A stretch of DNA of 64,000 nt. Source: Skeletonema tropicum. Lineage: Eukaryota > Bacillariophyta > Thalassiosirophyceae > Thalassiosirales > Thalassiosiraceae. The translations under genes were made by a program, and so were the position numbers. Location of the stretch: assembly GCA_037178625.1 (NCBI GenBank), contig CM074129.1, forward strand, positions 1,240,001 through 1,304,000, in the 5' to 3' direction. The notes beneath the pieces were generated by a model, which was not told the DNA's origin, did no database searches, and saw only the letters and a program-made list of their open reading frames with translations. Positions 10,997 through 22,119 of this stretch are shown piece by piece; position 1 is the first letter of the stretch, and the number at the start of each line of letters is the position of its first letter.

Positions 10997-12470
10997 TTAA
11001 ACAGAGTGAATCGCAGTAATAACGCCAGTGATAGTTTCTTCAAGATTTGGTCTGGTCCTGATGATGAACACATTGGCAGGGAGGTCTTCAGGCAGCGCTA
11101 GCTCACGCTTATATACCTATATAGAAGATGAATACAAATGAATTCTTCGTAATTGATTCGATGTCAACTTTGTGGAGGATGAACTCGATAAGACCTGGGT
11201 CACGGCACTGAATGCGCAAGTAAGAAAAAGAAAGCAAAGCGGATTGGAATGCACCAAGTGGCAAGAAACAAAGTGAAAATCATCTGCAACGACGATGTAC
11301 TTACCCCCCAGATCATGTTGATCCGTTTCCTGCCTGCATAGTTCATGATAAGGGAAATGGTTGGGGTAATACCAATACCTGAAGCTACTGCAATAGCATT
11401 CGACGTCTTCACAGCTGTATCGGAGAACTCGGTCATGAAAGGCCCTTGTACATACAACTGTCTCATACACGGCGCTTTGATCTTGTCAAACAATTGCTTG
11501 GTCCAATCGCCACCAGCGTTGATGCAGAGCATAGAATGATTATCTGTTGATGGCTCTGGAAACATCGTAAACGCATGCCATTGATATTTTGAGATCCATG
11601 GACACATGATTAGTACGAACGATGTTGGTGACCTGTTCTCCCATGACTTTGGATTCTTGAAGTGCACAGCAACGCCATTCTCTCCGTATCGTTCAAAGTA
11701 GGCAGTCTCGATCAAATTATTCTTCTTGCAATACCCAAATAAATGATCGACAACGTAGATAGCAGCTGGAAGGCCTATGAGCCATGGAATCCTTGATGGC
11801 GCATGAAACAGGAGAGCAATTGCCCACACGATGGAAAGGTAATGAAGTCCTTTGCGCACTTCGAACTTGATCCTCTTCTTCATCAATGGGACTGCCATTG
11901 GCCAGCATATCAGAGGCGTAACAGCTGCGGCGATGAATCCGGTGATGCCAGTGGCAGTCTGCCACAAGAGGCTCATCTCATTGTTCAATACCCATCGCAG
12001 CAAGTGGAAGAAGGAATGAGACATAGTCTCGATGCCTACCACAATACCAAAGATCTTGTGAACCGTGTGCATATCACCGAAGTCGACCCATTCGCGCAAC
12101 AACGTACGGCGTAAGTGGTTGTTGAGATTATGCGCTTTGGCTAAGAACAGCATCATGTAGAGAGGGTAGTCGAAGAATGCGGAGCACCTGGCAAGTGCAA
12201 GTAGGATAATGGAGAGTTTATCCGTGGCGCAAATCGTCTCTCTGTGGCAGATGCAATGCTCTAGATCATCCTCGCATCCAGGGGCAACGCCTACTGCTGC
12301 TACCTCAGTCGATGTCATCATTACTCCATGAGGAGGTGGTAGCAGTAGCTGGAATAGGCAGGCGATGACACTGATGGCACCAAAGTAGAGGTGTCGGAAA
12401 ATGGCATGTTGACATCGGTGTGATGATGCACTTCCGTCATGGTCTTCAGGTGAATAGTAGGAGGTGTGCC
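10997..12470 (-). pseudogene. ferric reductase / NADPH oxidase family gene, 3' end broken
   Basis: The main exon (12321-11305, ATG at 12321) encodes a multi-pass membrane domain with haem ligands spaced as in gp91phox/FRE proteins: H88-x13-H102 and H160-x12-H173. An FAD-site-like HAFTMFPEPS and the NADPH-site VASGIGITP follow. An intron (11208-11304) joins NMIWG to CRDPGLIEF. Then YIG is followed by a 4-base insertion (ATAT, near 11113) that breaks the frame, and the expected KRELALPEDLPANVF...RPNLEE continues in another frame to a stop at 10997. Upstream of the ATG the frame stays open with another hydrophobic segment (HLYFGAISVIACLF), so a 5' exon is probably missing. The family moves electrons from NADPH across a membrane to ferric iron or oxygen. 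Loss of function is inferred. Confidence 0.7.
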
Positions 12471-13342
12471 GCCACTGAACTGGTTTGCAGACGCCAACTT
12501 TATACTATTAGGCGGTTATCTATCCCTTTGACAGCGTGCCTGGGTGCTGTATGAAGCATGCAGTGGCATGGTGAATATAGGTGGTGGAAATGGATATTTT
12601 CCACAAAATACATCAAAAAGGAGAATGCATATATCTGACAGAGAATGAAATGAAATGGTGCCAAAAGTCGGTGAGGTGATGACCTTAATATAACAATCAA
12701 TGTGGTTGGTGTAGATATCTCTATTTCATTGCGGCTACAACAATTTTAGACTAGTGGTGGTATAGCATTTTTTTGGGGGAAATGAGGAGCCCAATGCCGT
12801 CACATACACGAGTATTTGAAGTGATATTCAGCGTATTCACCCTGCAAGTTGGGGACCCTTTCACCACACAACACCAATAGCTATCTGTTGTGAGCGATAT
12901 AGAGTGGATTCAGGTTATTATATGACTGCTAACAACACCATTCCTGCCGGATGGCATCAAAACAACAGCGGATGATTCAGTCTACTACTTCATTATCAAG
13001 TGCAATTGGCATGAAATTCATAAAACTGGTAATAAATATGAATTATCATAATATATAGATGGAGCTTGTAATGCGGCATGGCTATTATATTACCGAATTC
13101 TATTAAATAGAGTAAATTATGATGTTGCCCGGCATGTGCAGATTTTATGCCTGCGTAGGTTAGAGCCGCATACCATCACAGCAGCTTCGAATCGGATGCC
13201 GCCGCTTACATAATCGAAATCAGCATAAAAATTTGGGCTAGAGAGCATGCTGTATATTTTGATCTTGTGGTTGCTGGTCCGATAGTACCATGGTTTGCCG
13301 TCGGATTCGTCATGGTGGAGATGTTTTTTTGTGGTGTGTGAT
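12471..13342. other. gene-free
   Basis: AT-rich sequence with no supportable gene or element. It includes the 5' flank of the ferric reductase-like gene. Confidence 0.4.
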
Positions 13343-13563
13343 TAGGCGTATCGGGATAGTGGGCGCTTTTCATACCCTCTTGTGGGCGGTGCCCACGTGG
13401 GGCCCACAACTGCAAAAAATCAGGTGAAAATGAGCTAAATTGCGGGCAAAATCCCCGAATATCGACACAAAATCACCCAAAATCTCCCGTCAAGCCTCAA
13501 GCCTCCTGTCAAACCAGTCCCTCTTGTGGGCACGCCCACGCGCCCGCTATCCCGATACGCCTA
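13343..13563. mobile_element. hAT-like MITE, 221 bp
   Basis: 24-bp inverted termini with one mismatch (13343-13366 and 13540-13563, starting TAGGCGTATCGGGATAG). The 8-bp sequence TGTGTGAT lies directly on both sides (13335-13342 and 13564-13571). The 8-bp duplication and TAGG-type terminus fit the hAT superfamily. There is no coding capacity. Confidence 0.8.
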
Positions 13564-14578
13564 TGTGTGATGCGTGATGGCCGAGCACCGCCGCCGGCCG
13601 ATGTCGATACTAATGAAATGGCACCCCCAATATCTCAGGGAATGGTCGGAATATCACCATGGCACGTTGCAGAGGCGTTCTAAACTCACTGAATGGAAAC
13701 TTATTGGTCTTTGAACCATAAGAATCGGCCTATTATTGACGAAGTTACGGCCGGAAGTCAAAATGAGGTATGAATGAGGTATGCGGCAGGGATGGGTTAA
13801 GAGGTAGTAACGTAGGTAGAGTGTGTAACGTTGTACGTGGTGGCGTGGGTAGAGTGTGTCACGTTGTACGTGGGCAGACCGGCAGACCCGTCCATCCCAC
13901 GCAAGAGACGTTGAACGGTATTTGCAAAATCTCATTTCACGACTTTCACTTCAGAAAGCGTTCATTTTATCACGCGTTTCCATGACACTGTCATCACACA
14001 GCTGGGAGATGACGACATTAAGTCAAACGAGTTTGCAGCAAATGGAGCTAAAATCGAGCCTGCCCTACGTATCTGCCCCGGATCAAACCATATGTATGTG
14101 TATAACAAATGAGGATCTTGACCAAGGGCGAGGCAACGGACTCTTTGCAAGTGCTTGAAATTGAAAGTCAAACTCAGAAAGGATGGGCGGGAGAGGAGGT
14201 GGAAAAAATGGGACGGAAAGAAGGTATTTTCCTCGTGCCTGCGGAAAAACTCCTGGCGCCTCGAGTCCGTATCCACTGTGGCTAGAGAAATGAGGTAAAC
14301 GAGATCACTAAAAAACGACAATTGTACAAAAAACTAGGGGTAGTTGGGACTCCACAAATTTGCACGACAAATTGGTGTATGTCCTAGTACTACTTATGCT
14401 ACGGGTGATTAGGTACAAACTATGTGAACACTTGTTTGTGCCTGGTCTCGAGAGCTCAAAGTCCGAAGTGGACTTCGGCAGTGTCAACCGGGCGGGTGGG
14501 CGGAAAAAGAAAAACAAAAGGAAGAGTAGTTGCTTGAAGGTTGTTTGATGTCGATATGATGAGATCATAAAACAATGA
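13564..14578. other. gene-free, with a short tandem repeat
   Basis: A 33-bp unit containing GTAGAGTGTGT and GTTGTACGTGG is repeated about twice near 13817-13872. No gene is supportable. Confidence 0.4.
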
Positions 14579-14817
14579 GGCCGATCCTTACGGTGAGTCA
14601 AAAATATTTTTGTACTCTAGAGCTGCAAGTACAAAATTACTAGGTGCCAATTTTTGAGCCTTACGGTGTTGTGTAGATTTTTTTCTGGATTTGTTCCACG
14701 TCGCACGCGCCAAGACCTCCGACGCCTTCTTCTTCTATTTAATATTTACCTCGCCTCGCTCGGCTGCAGCCACTTCCATCTTGTGCAACTACAATAGTAC
14801 ACCCTCCGCCACCACCA

Positions 14818-15782
14818 TGTCTTACGCAGCTGCAGCCGATCTGCTTGGTCAGATGAGGGACGATGCAATGTCCATTAATGACTGTTTTGATGCCAGTGGA
14901 TATATCAGCACAGATAGATTTTTGCACATGGTGATGGATGAAGACGAAGACGATCTGCTCAACATGGTTGATGACAGCAACGACGAACGTTGCAATGACG
15001 ATGACGTAAATCCTCGTGAAAAGAAACGCCGGAAAAAGAGAATTATTTTAGCAAGGAGGAATGAGGATGGAATTCTTGAGGCTATTCCACCACAACAGTC
15101 TTTATGGTGGCACATGTATGTCGACTGCCCCCAGCGGCATGACAGTAGATTCCTCAAAAAGTTTCGCCGCCGGTTCCGCCTCCCCTACCAAGAATTCGAG
15201 TGGTTCGTAGAAGAAGCAAAGCGGGAGAATTGGTTTCCAAGGTGGATGGGGAAAGATGCAACCGGGAAAGAGTCTTCTCCTCTTGAATTATTAATTCTTG
15301 GAGCATTCCGCTATCTTGGCCGAGGCCTTACATTTGATGACTTAGAGGAGTCAACTGCTATTTCAGAAGAGGTCCATCGTAACTTTTTACACAAATTCAT
15401 TGAGGTCGGGAGCACTATTCTTTATGAGAAGTGGGTGAAGGCTCCACAGAGTGAGGAAGAGGTAAAAGAACATATGTATGAGTTTCTGCTGGCTGGATTG
15501 CCTGGTGCGTTTGGCTCCACGGATGCAACTCACATTGTTCACGAATTGTGCAGATGGAATAAAAAACGAGCTCACATTGGATTTAAGTCCAAGCACGCTA
15601 CACGAACATACAATTTGACCGCAAATCACCGCAGACGAATCCTCGCTAGCACCCCTGGTAATCCCGGCTCATTCAATGATAAGACGTTGATTCTTTCCTT
15701 TTCCTACCTCAGAGTGCACTTTTGGAATATTAAAGGGACGGTGGAGAATTTTGAAATCCGGTGTCCTCCTTCACTCCACTGA
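14818..15782 (+). CDS. PIF/Harbinger DDE transposase, C-terminally shortened
   Basis: I place the start at the ATG in ACCACCATG (14818), giving about 320 residues; the frame is open further upstream to 14691. An acidic N-terminal region and a basic patch (KKRRKKR) are followed by a core typical of HARBI1/DDE_Tnp_4 proteins: LELLILGAFRYLGRGLTFDD, then GAFGSTDATHIV with the first catalytic Asp, RTYNLTANHRRRIL, and GSFNDKTL with the expected aromatic/Asp motif. The part that should carry the last acidic catalytic residue is missing, and the frame ends about 50 bases into the convergent second ORF. The copy is therefore probably inactive by itself, through internal deletion or an unrecognised splice. 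Confidence 0.8.
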
Positions 15783-16812
15783 GTCCGTCGATAGAGTTTG
15801 GTTTTGACTTGAGAAGTGTACTGAGAAGCGCAATTCGTCCCGCAACTTTCTGCTGGTCCAATTTTCTCATGTTCTGTTCAACCACAGCAAGATCTTTGTA
15901 GCTCGCAGCACCATAAGCAAGACCTCTTCCTTCATTGGAATTTCCAACCCCATAGTCACGATCAGAATCCTTATCCTTTTTGTCATTACTACGCTGCTCT
16001 TTTCGTCCACCGCCCTTTTTCTCGTTTTGTCCCTCCGGATGATCCATACCTGATAAGTCAATCTGATATTCAGGGGCGTTGCTTGGGTGATTTCCCACTA
16101 GCCAGAATAAGAACCAACCGTTCGGGAACCAGGATGTAGCGTATGGCGTTCCATTAGCCTCGTCCAATTCATCGCCTCCACCACTGGGACCATAGTATAG
16201 GTCAAAGTTCTTCATTCGAAAGAATAAGAAATGAATTAGGTCAGAGTCGTTCTTACCTGAAGCAAACTGATAACGACCATCAGTGTGACCAGCCACAATA
16301 CCAGCCTGTACAGCATCAGACATGCAGGTCTGTATTTTTAATGCTTCAGCAATCTCAAACCTGGCAAACTTGAACAACGACGCTCCCCCGATAGTGGAAT
16401 TTGGATTTGTTTTGGCAGATCGTGCGAGGACATCCATTGTGAGGTTGTCACCATAAATAAGAGGAGAGTTGCCACGGCGGAAATTTTCATGTAGCACAGT
16501 TTCCCAACCTGATTCAGATGACAGGCCGGTGTTATGTACATCTGCCTTCTTCTGTAATACCTTGTAATGATTTTTTCCCTTGATGAAGTCTTCAATTTGT
16601 GATGACACGTTAGCATCACCATGGAAACGTTTCTTCAATTCTTTTTCTAGAGTACTTCTGTTGTAGGTTGTTCCTCGGCAGGAATGCAAAGCAAAGGCAG
16701 CACATAACCGCTGTATTTCCTTATGACTGCGACTGTCGATTTCAGCTGATGTGCTCTTCTTTGGTGGTGGCGGTGGTGCCGGTGCCGGGTGCAGGCCCGG
16801 CTGATACTGCAC
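15730..16812 (-). CDS. second ORF of the PIF/Harbinger element, unknown protein
   Basis: A frame of 360 residues convergent to the transposase and overlapping its 3' end. PIF/Harbinger elements normally carry a second gene, often Myb/SANT-like, needed for transposition. I cannot see a clear Myb motif here. Visible features are a Pro-rich start, a basic-acidic region (IDSRSHKEIQRL), a motif ATSWFPNGWFLFWLVGNHPS, and a Lys/Asp-rich low-complexity linker. The frame starts at GTG; an ATG at 16822 lies in another frame (MASSAVSAGPAPG), so the true start may need a frame change in the Pro-codon run. Role inferred from position only. Confidence 0.55.
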   Translation of the reverse strand: MQYQPGLHPAPAPPPPPKKSTSAEIDSRSHKEIQRLCAAFALHSCRGTTYNRSTLEKELKKRFHGDANVSSQIEDFIKGKNHYKVLQKKADVHNTGLSSESGWETVLHENFRRGNSPLIYGDNLTMDVLARSAKTNPNSTIGGASLFKFARFEIAEALKIQTCMSDAVQAGIVAGHTDGRYQFASGKNDSDLIHFLFFRMKNFDLYYGPSGGGDELDEANGTPYATSWFPNGWFLFWLVGNHPSNAPEYQIDLSGMDHPEGQNEKKGGGRKEQRSNDKKDKDSDRDYGVGNSNEGRGLAYGAASYKDLAVVEQNMRKLDQQKVAGRIALLSTLLKSKPNSIDGLSGVKEDTGFQNSPPSL

Positions 16813-17152
16813 TTGATGCCATACTCAATAGCAGCAATAAAAACTAGTTGAAGGAAATGTGGTGATGATGGCGAGGCAACTCAATTGATTGTGCAGCCGT
16901 AATTTAAATTGATGTCATTGGCAGTAAAGAAATGGAATGAGAAGACGTCGGTTCATCTCGATCAACTGTATTATCATCTGTACAATTTATGTACTTGGAA
17001 TCCAACTAGACAGTTTTCTGGCCTCTTTTTCCCTTTTGTGTAGTTGGGTTGAGGACTAGACAAAAAAAAGGGGCCCGTAAGGGTCAAAATTTTCTGATTT
17101 TATTTTCTACTTCAAGTAAATTGTCATGTGTGACAGACCGTAAGGATCGGCC

Positions 17153-18088
17153 TGAGGAGCAAAACTCGACATCGTCTGAGGAGCAATCTTTGCAAAAGAT
17201 TGGATTAGCGTTGGGAAGGCAGCAGCAGATGGCGGAAGATTATCGGCAGATGGCAGATAACGCGCTTCAATCTTTTGCAATTGCGAGCAGGTGAAAAGTG
17301 AGCAAGAAAGTGGAGCGAGGAAAGTGGACCAAGAGAGTGTTCGAGAAAGTAGGCTAACCTACTAGAGCGATACGCGAGAGGCAAAGGCGAGAATAGACCC
17401 CAAGCTGCGGGTCTACGTCTCCCTATGAAACGCCGGCAGTGTAGAGTATTGCTGTGACACACCTTTGAGCCGACGTGGTGCCTGACGGACTCTATGGTAG
17501 GTAGCAGCTCGGGACTGGGTTTTATCTTGAGTTCTCCTTTCTCTACTGGCACTAGCTACTTACTTTAAAAACGTGCACTGCTTTCTGCAAGAGGGCCGCA
17601 CGGCCCGAGTGCAGAAAAAGCAGGGCGCGTTTTTTTGTATGCAATCCCCTGTGCAAAATCGCTAATTTTAGGCGAGAATCCATGCATGGATGATATTGTA
17701 CATGTGAAGGAACTCCATATGTAAGCCCTTGTGGATGACCTCAATTACCGGTTAAAAATTGCAAAAAGTGGATTTAGATTTAGTTCCCACGTTGCATCAG
17801 CCCTCAAAATAACGTAGGAATCGTCCATACGTACGTTCTAGATGTGAATTTTCTCATCTATAGCAGTACCGCTCAGAAGTTAACAGTTTTATTTTTTCAC
17901 GAAGACAAAATATCAGCACCGTTCAGACTCGACAGACAATTCACCAGAACCGTGGGACACTTTCAAATTTTTTGACACGTAATCTTGTAAACGCTCTCAA
18001 TGGTTGGAATCAATATGATCAAATGTGTTAGAAACGTTGGAATTAATATGCTAATCATGCAAAATTTCTGAGATTTGCTTTAGAAACT
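17153..18088. other. gene-free, with an imperfect palindrome
   Basis: About 17567-17636 holds an imperfect inverted repeat (CTTTCTGCA ... TGCAGAAAAAG around GGGCCGCACGGCCC) flanked by AAAAACGTGC and GCGCGTTTTT. It could form a strong hairpin and looks like a small foldback element. The ORF at 17049-17294 has no features. Confidence 0.45.
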
Positions 18089-18280
18089 TCAGACGATCCC
18101 ACTAATTCCAACATGGAATCATACTGAGGTGCTTTCATCCATTGAACAATCTTTTTCTCCAACGAATGATCCACGTCTGACGTACATAGTTTGGAATTCA
18201 ATATACGTATCGCAGAATCCATCATCAGACGATCCAACTAATTCCAACAGTGAAGCATACTGAGGTGTTTTCGTCCGTCT
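18089..18280. repeat. direct repeat of about 57 bp
   Basis: 18089-18145 and about 18225-18281 share TCAGACGATCC.ACTAATTCCAACA and CATACTGAGGTG, offset by about 136 bp. The second copy runs into the tyrosine-recombinase frame. Confidence 0.6.
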
Positions 18281-18726
18281 TACGAGCATTGCTCACATGC
18301 TATGAAGCAACCAGAGAGGAGAAGGCTAGGTGGATTCATATGTATCCCAAGGCTTGCTTCTCGCCTAATCGACCTCTCGGCGAAAACGCTATTGCGACGA
18401 AGTTGAAGGTTGTTACAAAGAAGCTTGGGCTTGGTGATGTGAGTGGCCACGCTCTTCGCCGCTTGTGTGGTACCACGTTGCATAACGCCGAAGGGGTGAG
18501 TGTCGAGGAAGCTCTTGCTACGATGCGCAATGGATCTACTGCCTCAGCTCGCACATACATGGTGCGTGGTCAAGCCTCGGAGGAGAATAAATTGAGTGCG
18601 TTCAAAATCTTAAGCCGAGTGCAAAGAAGGAGGAATAACATTTTTGATACGAACGATTATGATCCACCTCCAGACGAAGAAAAATGGGTTCGAAATCCCT
18701 GCGGAAACTATACTTTTGCAGTGTAA
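18250..18726 (+). pseudogene. C-terminal fragment of a tyrosine recombinase (Crypton-like)
   Basis: An open frame of about 158 residues without an ATG at its start. It contains PLGENAIATKLKVVTKKLGL and then SGHALRRLCGTTLHNAEGVS, the H-x-x-R region of tyrosine recombinases, followed by ASARTYM, whose Tyr is a plausible nucleophile. The spacing fits the C-terminal half of the catalytic domain. The N-terminal half with the first Arg is absent, so it is a fragment. Crypton elements are the best guess; DIRS-type elements are the alternative. Confidence 0.6.
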
Positions 18727-19089
18727 AATAAAAGTTCTTGTTGCCGCAAAAGCTTAATCAATGTACAATTACTATCCTATCCTGCTGTCATCAATGCTAT
18801 GTGAAAGATCGAAGCCAAGCAGATTATTTAAAACGGTACCAAAAATGTCAATGGGAGATTTTGTAAATACCGGATAACCGACAACAAGAAACAATGAAAA
18901 ACGTTGATGCCGCTCTACCTTCATCCACCACTCAAATGCATTATTCTATCATCCATGATTTTGCACTGGGTTGCATAAGGTTGCATACTCTATGGAGTAT
19001 ATAAACTATACATGCATTGAGTACCAAGAAAAGCGGGTTCTTTAGTGATTAGGGAGACAAACTTTGTTGATGTGATGGATTCAATGAAT
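18727..19089. other. gene-free
   Basis: I see no gene or element. Confidence 0.4.
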
Positions 19090-19470
19090 TGAGGGACCTA
19101 TGCTCGGGTCAGACGACGGCTTGGCAGACTTGGCGGGAGTCTCACTTGGATATAAGCGATGGCTGAAGAGATTCTGACTTGGGTCTGATTTTGGTTGTAA
19201 CGAAAATTTGAAGGTTTCACACTAGGTTTTGATGATGGCTCATTAATGAAGTCAATGTAGGCAAAATCGATGCACTGCTGCGTGGATCTTCACTAGGAGC
19301 TGCTGGATAGGGATGGATTCTGGGAATGTTTTGTTGATGCAGATGACAAAGATGGTTCGTTTGATAATGATGGAGCAATCGTCACTGAAGCTGAAGGAGC
19401 GCTCGATATCGTGGGTTGGCTTGGATGGAGGGTGGCTTGATGGATTCACGTCATTAGCGGTGCAGCCGGT
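19090..19470 (-). pseudogene. decayed PSS-gene fragment
   Basis: The minus strand preserves broken PSS-type codons. GATTCACGTCATTAGCGGTG near 19443 nearly repeats the sequence at about 10066-10086 in exon 1 of the intact PSS gene. Stops and frame breaks are frequent. Confidence 0.5.
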
Positions 19471-19743
19471 TGAATATTTTGGAAGTATTCAGCGTTCATC
19501 GTCAGTTGTTGAGGAGTGGGTGTGCACTCAATCCAAGGATAAAAAATAATACCTTGGCAGAGGAGAAATCAACCACACGCAGCTGCAAGCCAACATTGTA
19601 TGAAGTCAAAGAAATAGAAAATCTCCACAATTTCAATTGTGATTATTTAAACATAGAGCTTTCGCTACTTAAACTACTGTGCGATACTCTTTCTCTATGG
19701 TTAGTCTCTTCAAAATTTGCCAAACTGAAACTATGTTTCATGA

Positions 19744-22087
19744 TCATGACACCAAATCAATCACCTCAACAACTTCATCATCGCTATCATGAATTTCCAA
19801 AGCAGTTTCTCTCGATGTACCAGCCGCTGCTGCAGCGGCGACACCAGGAGGAGAACGATTATTGCTGCTGCTGCTGCTTCGACTGCTGGGCCGTGAAGAT
19901 CGATAACTCATACTACTTCGACTACTACTACCTGGGCCACCTTCGCTCGCTCTTCCACGTACTTCTTCCAAATTTCTCATTCTCATCCTTACATTGTAAG
20001 GATGAGCTTCTCTATCAAAGTTTCGATCAAAGTCAAAGTCAAATTCTCGACTTCGACTTGTGGCACCACCACTTCGTCGTCGTTGTTGTGATGCTTGTTG
20101 ACTGGACGGGGGTACGGGCGACGACATTGATGAACGAAACATGAAATCTTCAAAGCTGGGCCCTGAATAAGAATTGAGTGGCGATGAGGCAGCTGCGGCC
20201 GCCGCAGCTCCTTGCGAGCGAGCAGCACGAGAAGAAGTGGCAGTTGTAGTCGTCCGGTACGAGAATGGAGAGGCGGATGATGATGGGGGCGATGAATTCC
20301 ATGGCGTTGGAGCTCCAGCACTACCAAATGTGTCGAATGGAGATCCGAAGGAAGGTACTGAACTTAGACCAAAGGGATCGAGTGCTGGCATATCCATGAA
20401 ATTTGGCATGGTGATTGATGTCGTGGTCATGTGCATTGGACCTCGTTGGGAAAATCGAGATTGAGGCGATGGACGGGATGCAGATGCAGCAGCCGATGCA
20501 GTGGCTGACGATGCAGCAGCAGCTGTAGACGCAGTCGATCGGGAGGAGGCGCGAGAAGCACCTGCTAACCCTGCATTAGGAAGTCTAGTACGTCCAAGGT
20601 CACCTCTACGGAGGGTAGGTCCTCCCAAACCCGAAAATAAGAGTTGGGCAATTTGTGCTGGGAGTGCTCCACTGGCTTCAATACTTGCTGTGATATATTG
20701 CAGCAAGAGATAATTAGTTAGTTATGGAAATCATGAAAATGAGAGAACAAACAATATTATTAACCCCCCCCCCCCTCTCTCCCTCCACTCTTTAACGACA
20801 CTTACCAAATAACCCCTGCAAAGGATTCGTCATATTAATATCCGCTCGTTGATTCCTAGTCCGAACCTTCTTACTCTTCCTCCCCTCCGACGCTGAATTC
20901 TTTTCACCCCCACGCTTCCTCTTCTTTTTGACAAAATTCACCTTTTCAATCTTGGTAAATCTTGCCTTACAGAGGGGACAGGTATTCTCACGATTTGCCC
21001 ATGTTTCAATACACGTAAAGCAATAGGGGTGATTGCATCCGTTAATGGTGGATAATTCTTCTTCGGTGGGTATTTCGAGACAGATGCAGCATGTGGCAGT
21101 TTTGTAAAGTGTGGATGGTTTTTTGGCTGCTGCTGCTGCTGCTTCTTGGGGTGTTGTTGTTTTGGATTTTTTGTGGTTGGTAGTGGAGGGTTGTTTCTTG
21201 TTGGAATCATCACTACTACTAGTGTAATCGGTACCCATTCCCCCGGTGGCAATTGCCGCGGAGATACGTTCCATACCTCGAACTGCGGCTTGTCTTCGTG
21301 ATCGACGTGTTGGTAGTGCAGCAGTGGATGATGTGGTGGTGGTAGTGGTGGACGAGGGGACAGCAGCAGTGGATGTACTTGAAGCACCAGAAGAAGAAGA
21401 AGAAGCAGAAGCAGCAGTGGTGGCGGTGGTAGCCGTAGAGGGACTCCCCCCATCACTCCCCTTTTGATCCACTGGTTCCAATTCTGGCATTCTAGAGGAA
21501 TCATCAATTGTACTACTTGAAGGTCTTGCAGCAGCAGCAGCAGCAGCAGTGGAGGATAGAGAGAACACTCCCTCCACCTCCCCCCCACCACCACCAACAC
21601 CACCACTCTCACCAGAAGACAAGGAAAATAACTCCCCCACCTGACGGAAAACTCTCTCACCATCCATCATCTCCTCCTCCTCCTCCTCCTCATCCCCATT
21701 ATCATTATTTCCTCCCGCCACAGCTGCTGCAACCGCAGCAACTTCCGCAGCAGAATCCAAAGCAGTACTCCGATCATTCAATTCCTCCCTTACACTCTGA
21801 TAGGCATTCCAATCACTTGTTGAAAATTCTTCTTCTTCCTCCTCCTCCTCCGCAGTAGTAGCACCACCACCCCTATTACTACTACGACGATGTTGTTGTT
21901 GTTGTTGTTGTTGTAACTCCCGTTGGAAACGACGTTGACGTATCCCCTGCAACGATCTAGCACGTTGTATTGATTGGAGGGAGGATCGTGATGTTCTTGG
22001 TAAATACGGATGCATGTGTCGACGATGTTGTGGTGGTTGTGGTTGACGTTGTGACGTACGTTGCATAGTACGTGATGATTGTCCAAG

Positions 22088-22119
<32 letters not shown>

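Larger units (their letters stand above)
14579..17152. mobile_element. PIF/Harbinger-type DNA transposon with intact ends, 2574 bp
   Basis: The termini GGCCGATCCTTACGGT (14579-14594) and its exact complement (17137-17152) are each flanked by TGA (14576-14578 and 17153-17155), a 3-bp target duplication as in PIF/Harbinger elements. CCTTACGG-type motifs recur near both ends. Inside are a plus-strand DDE transposase ORF and a convergent minus-strand ORF, the usual two-gene layout of this superfamily. Confidence 0.85.

Noticed and set aside
19470..20144. 224-residue plus-strand ORF with Cys and Tyr runs
   Set aside because: It is antisense to exon 2 of the RING gene and its runs mirror that gene's Ser/Ala codon repeats.
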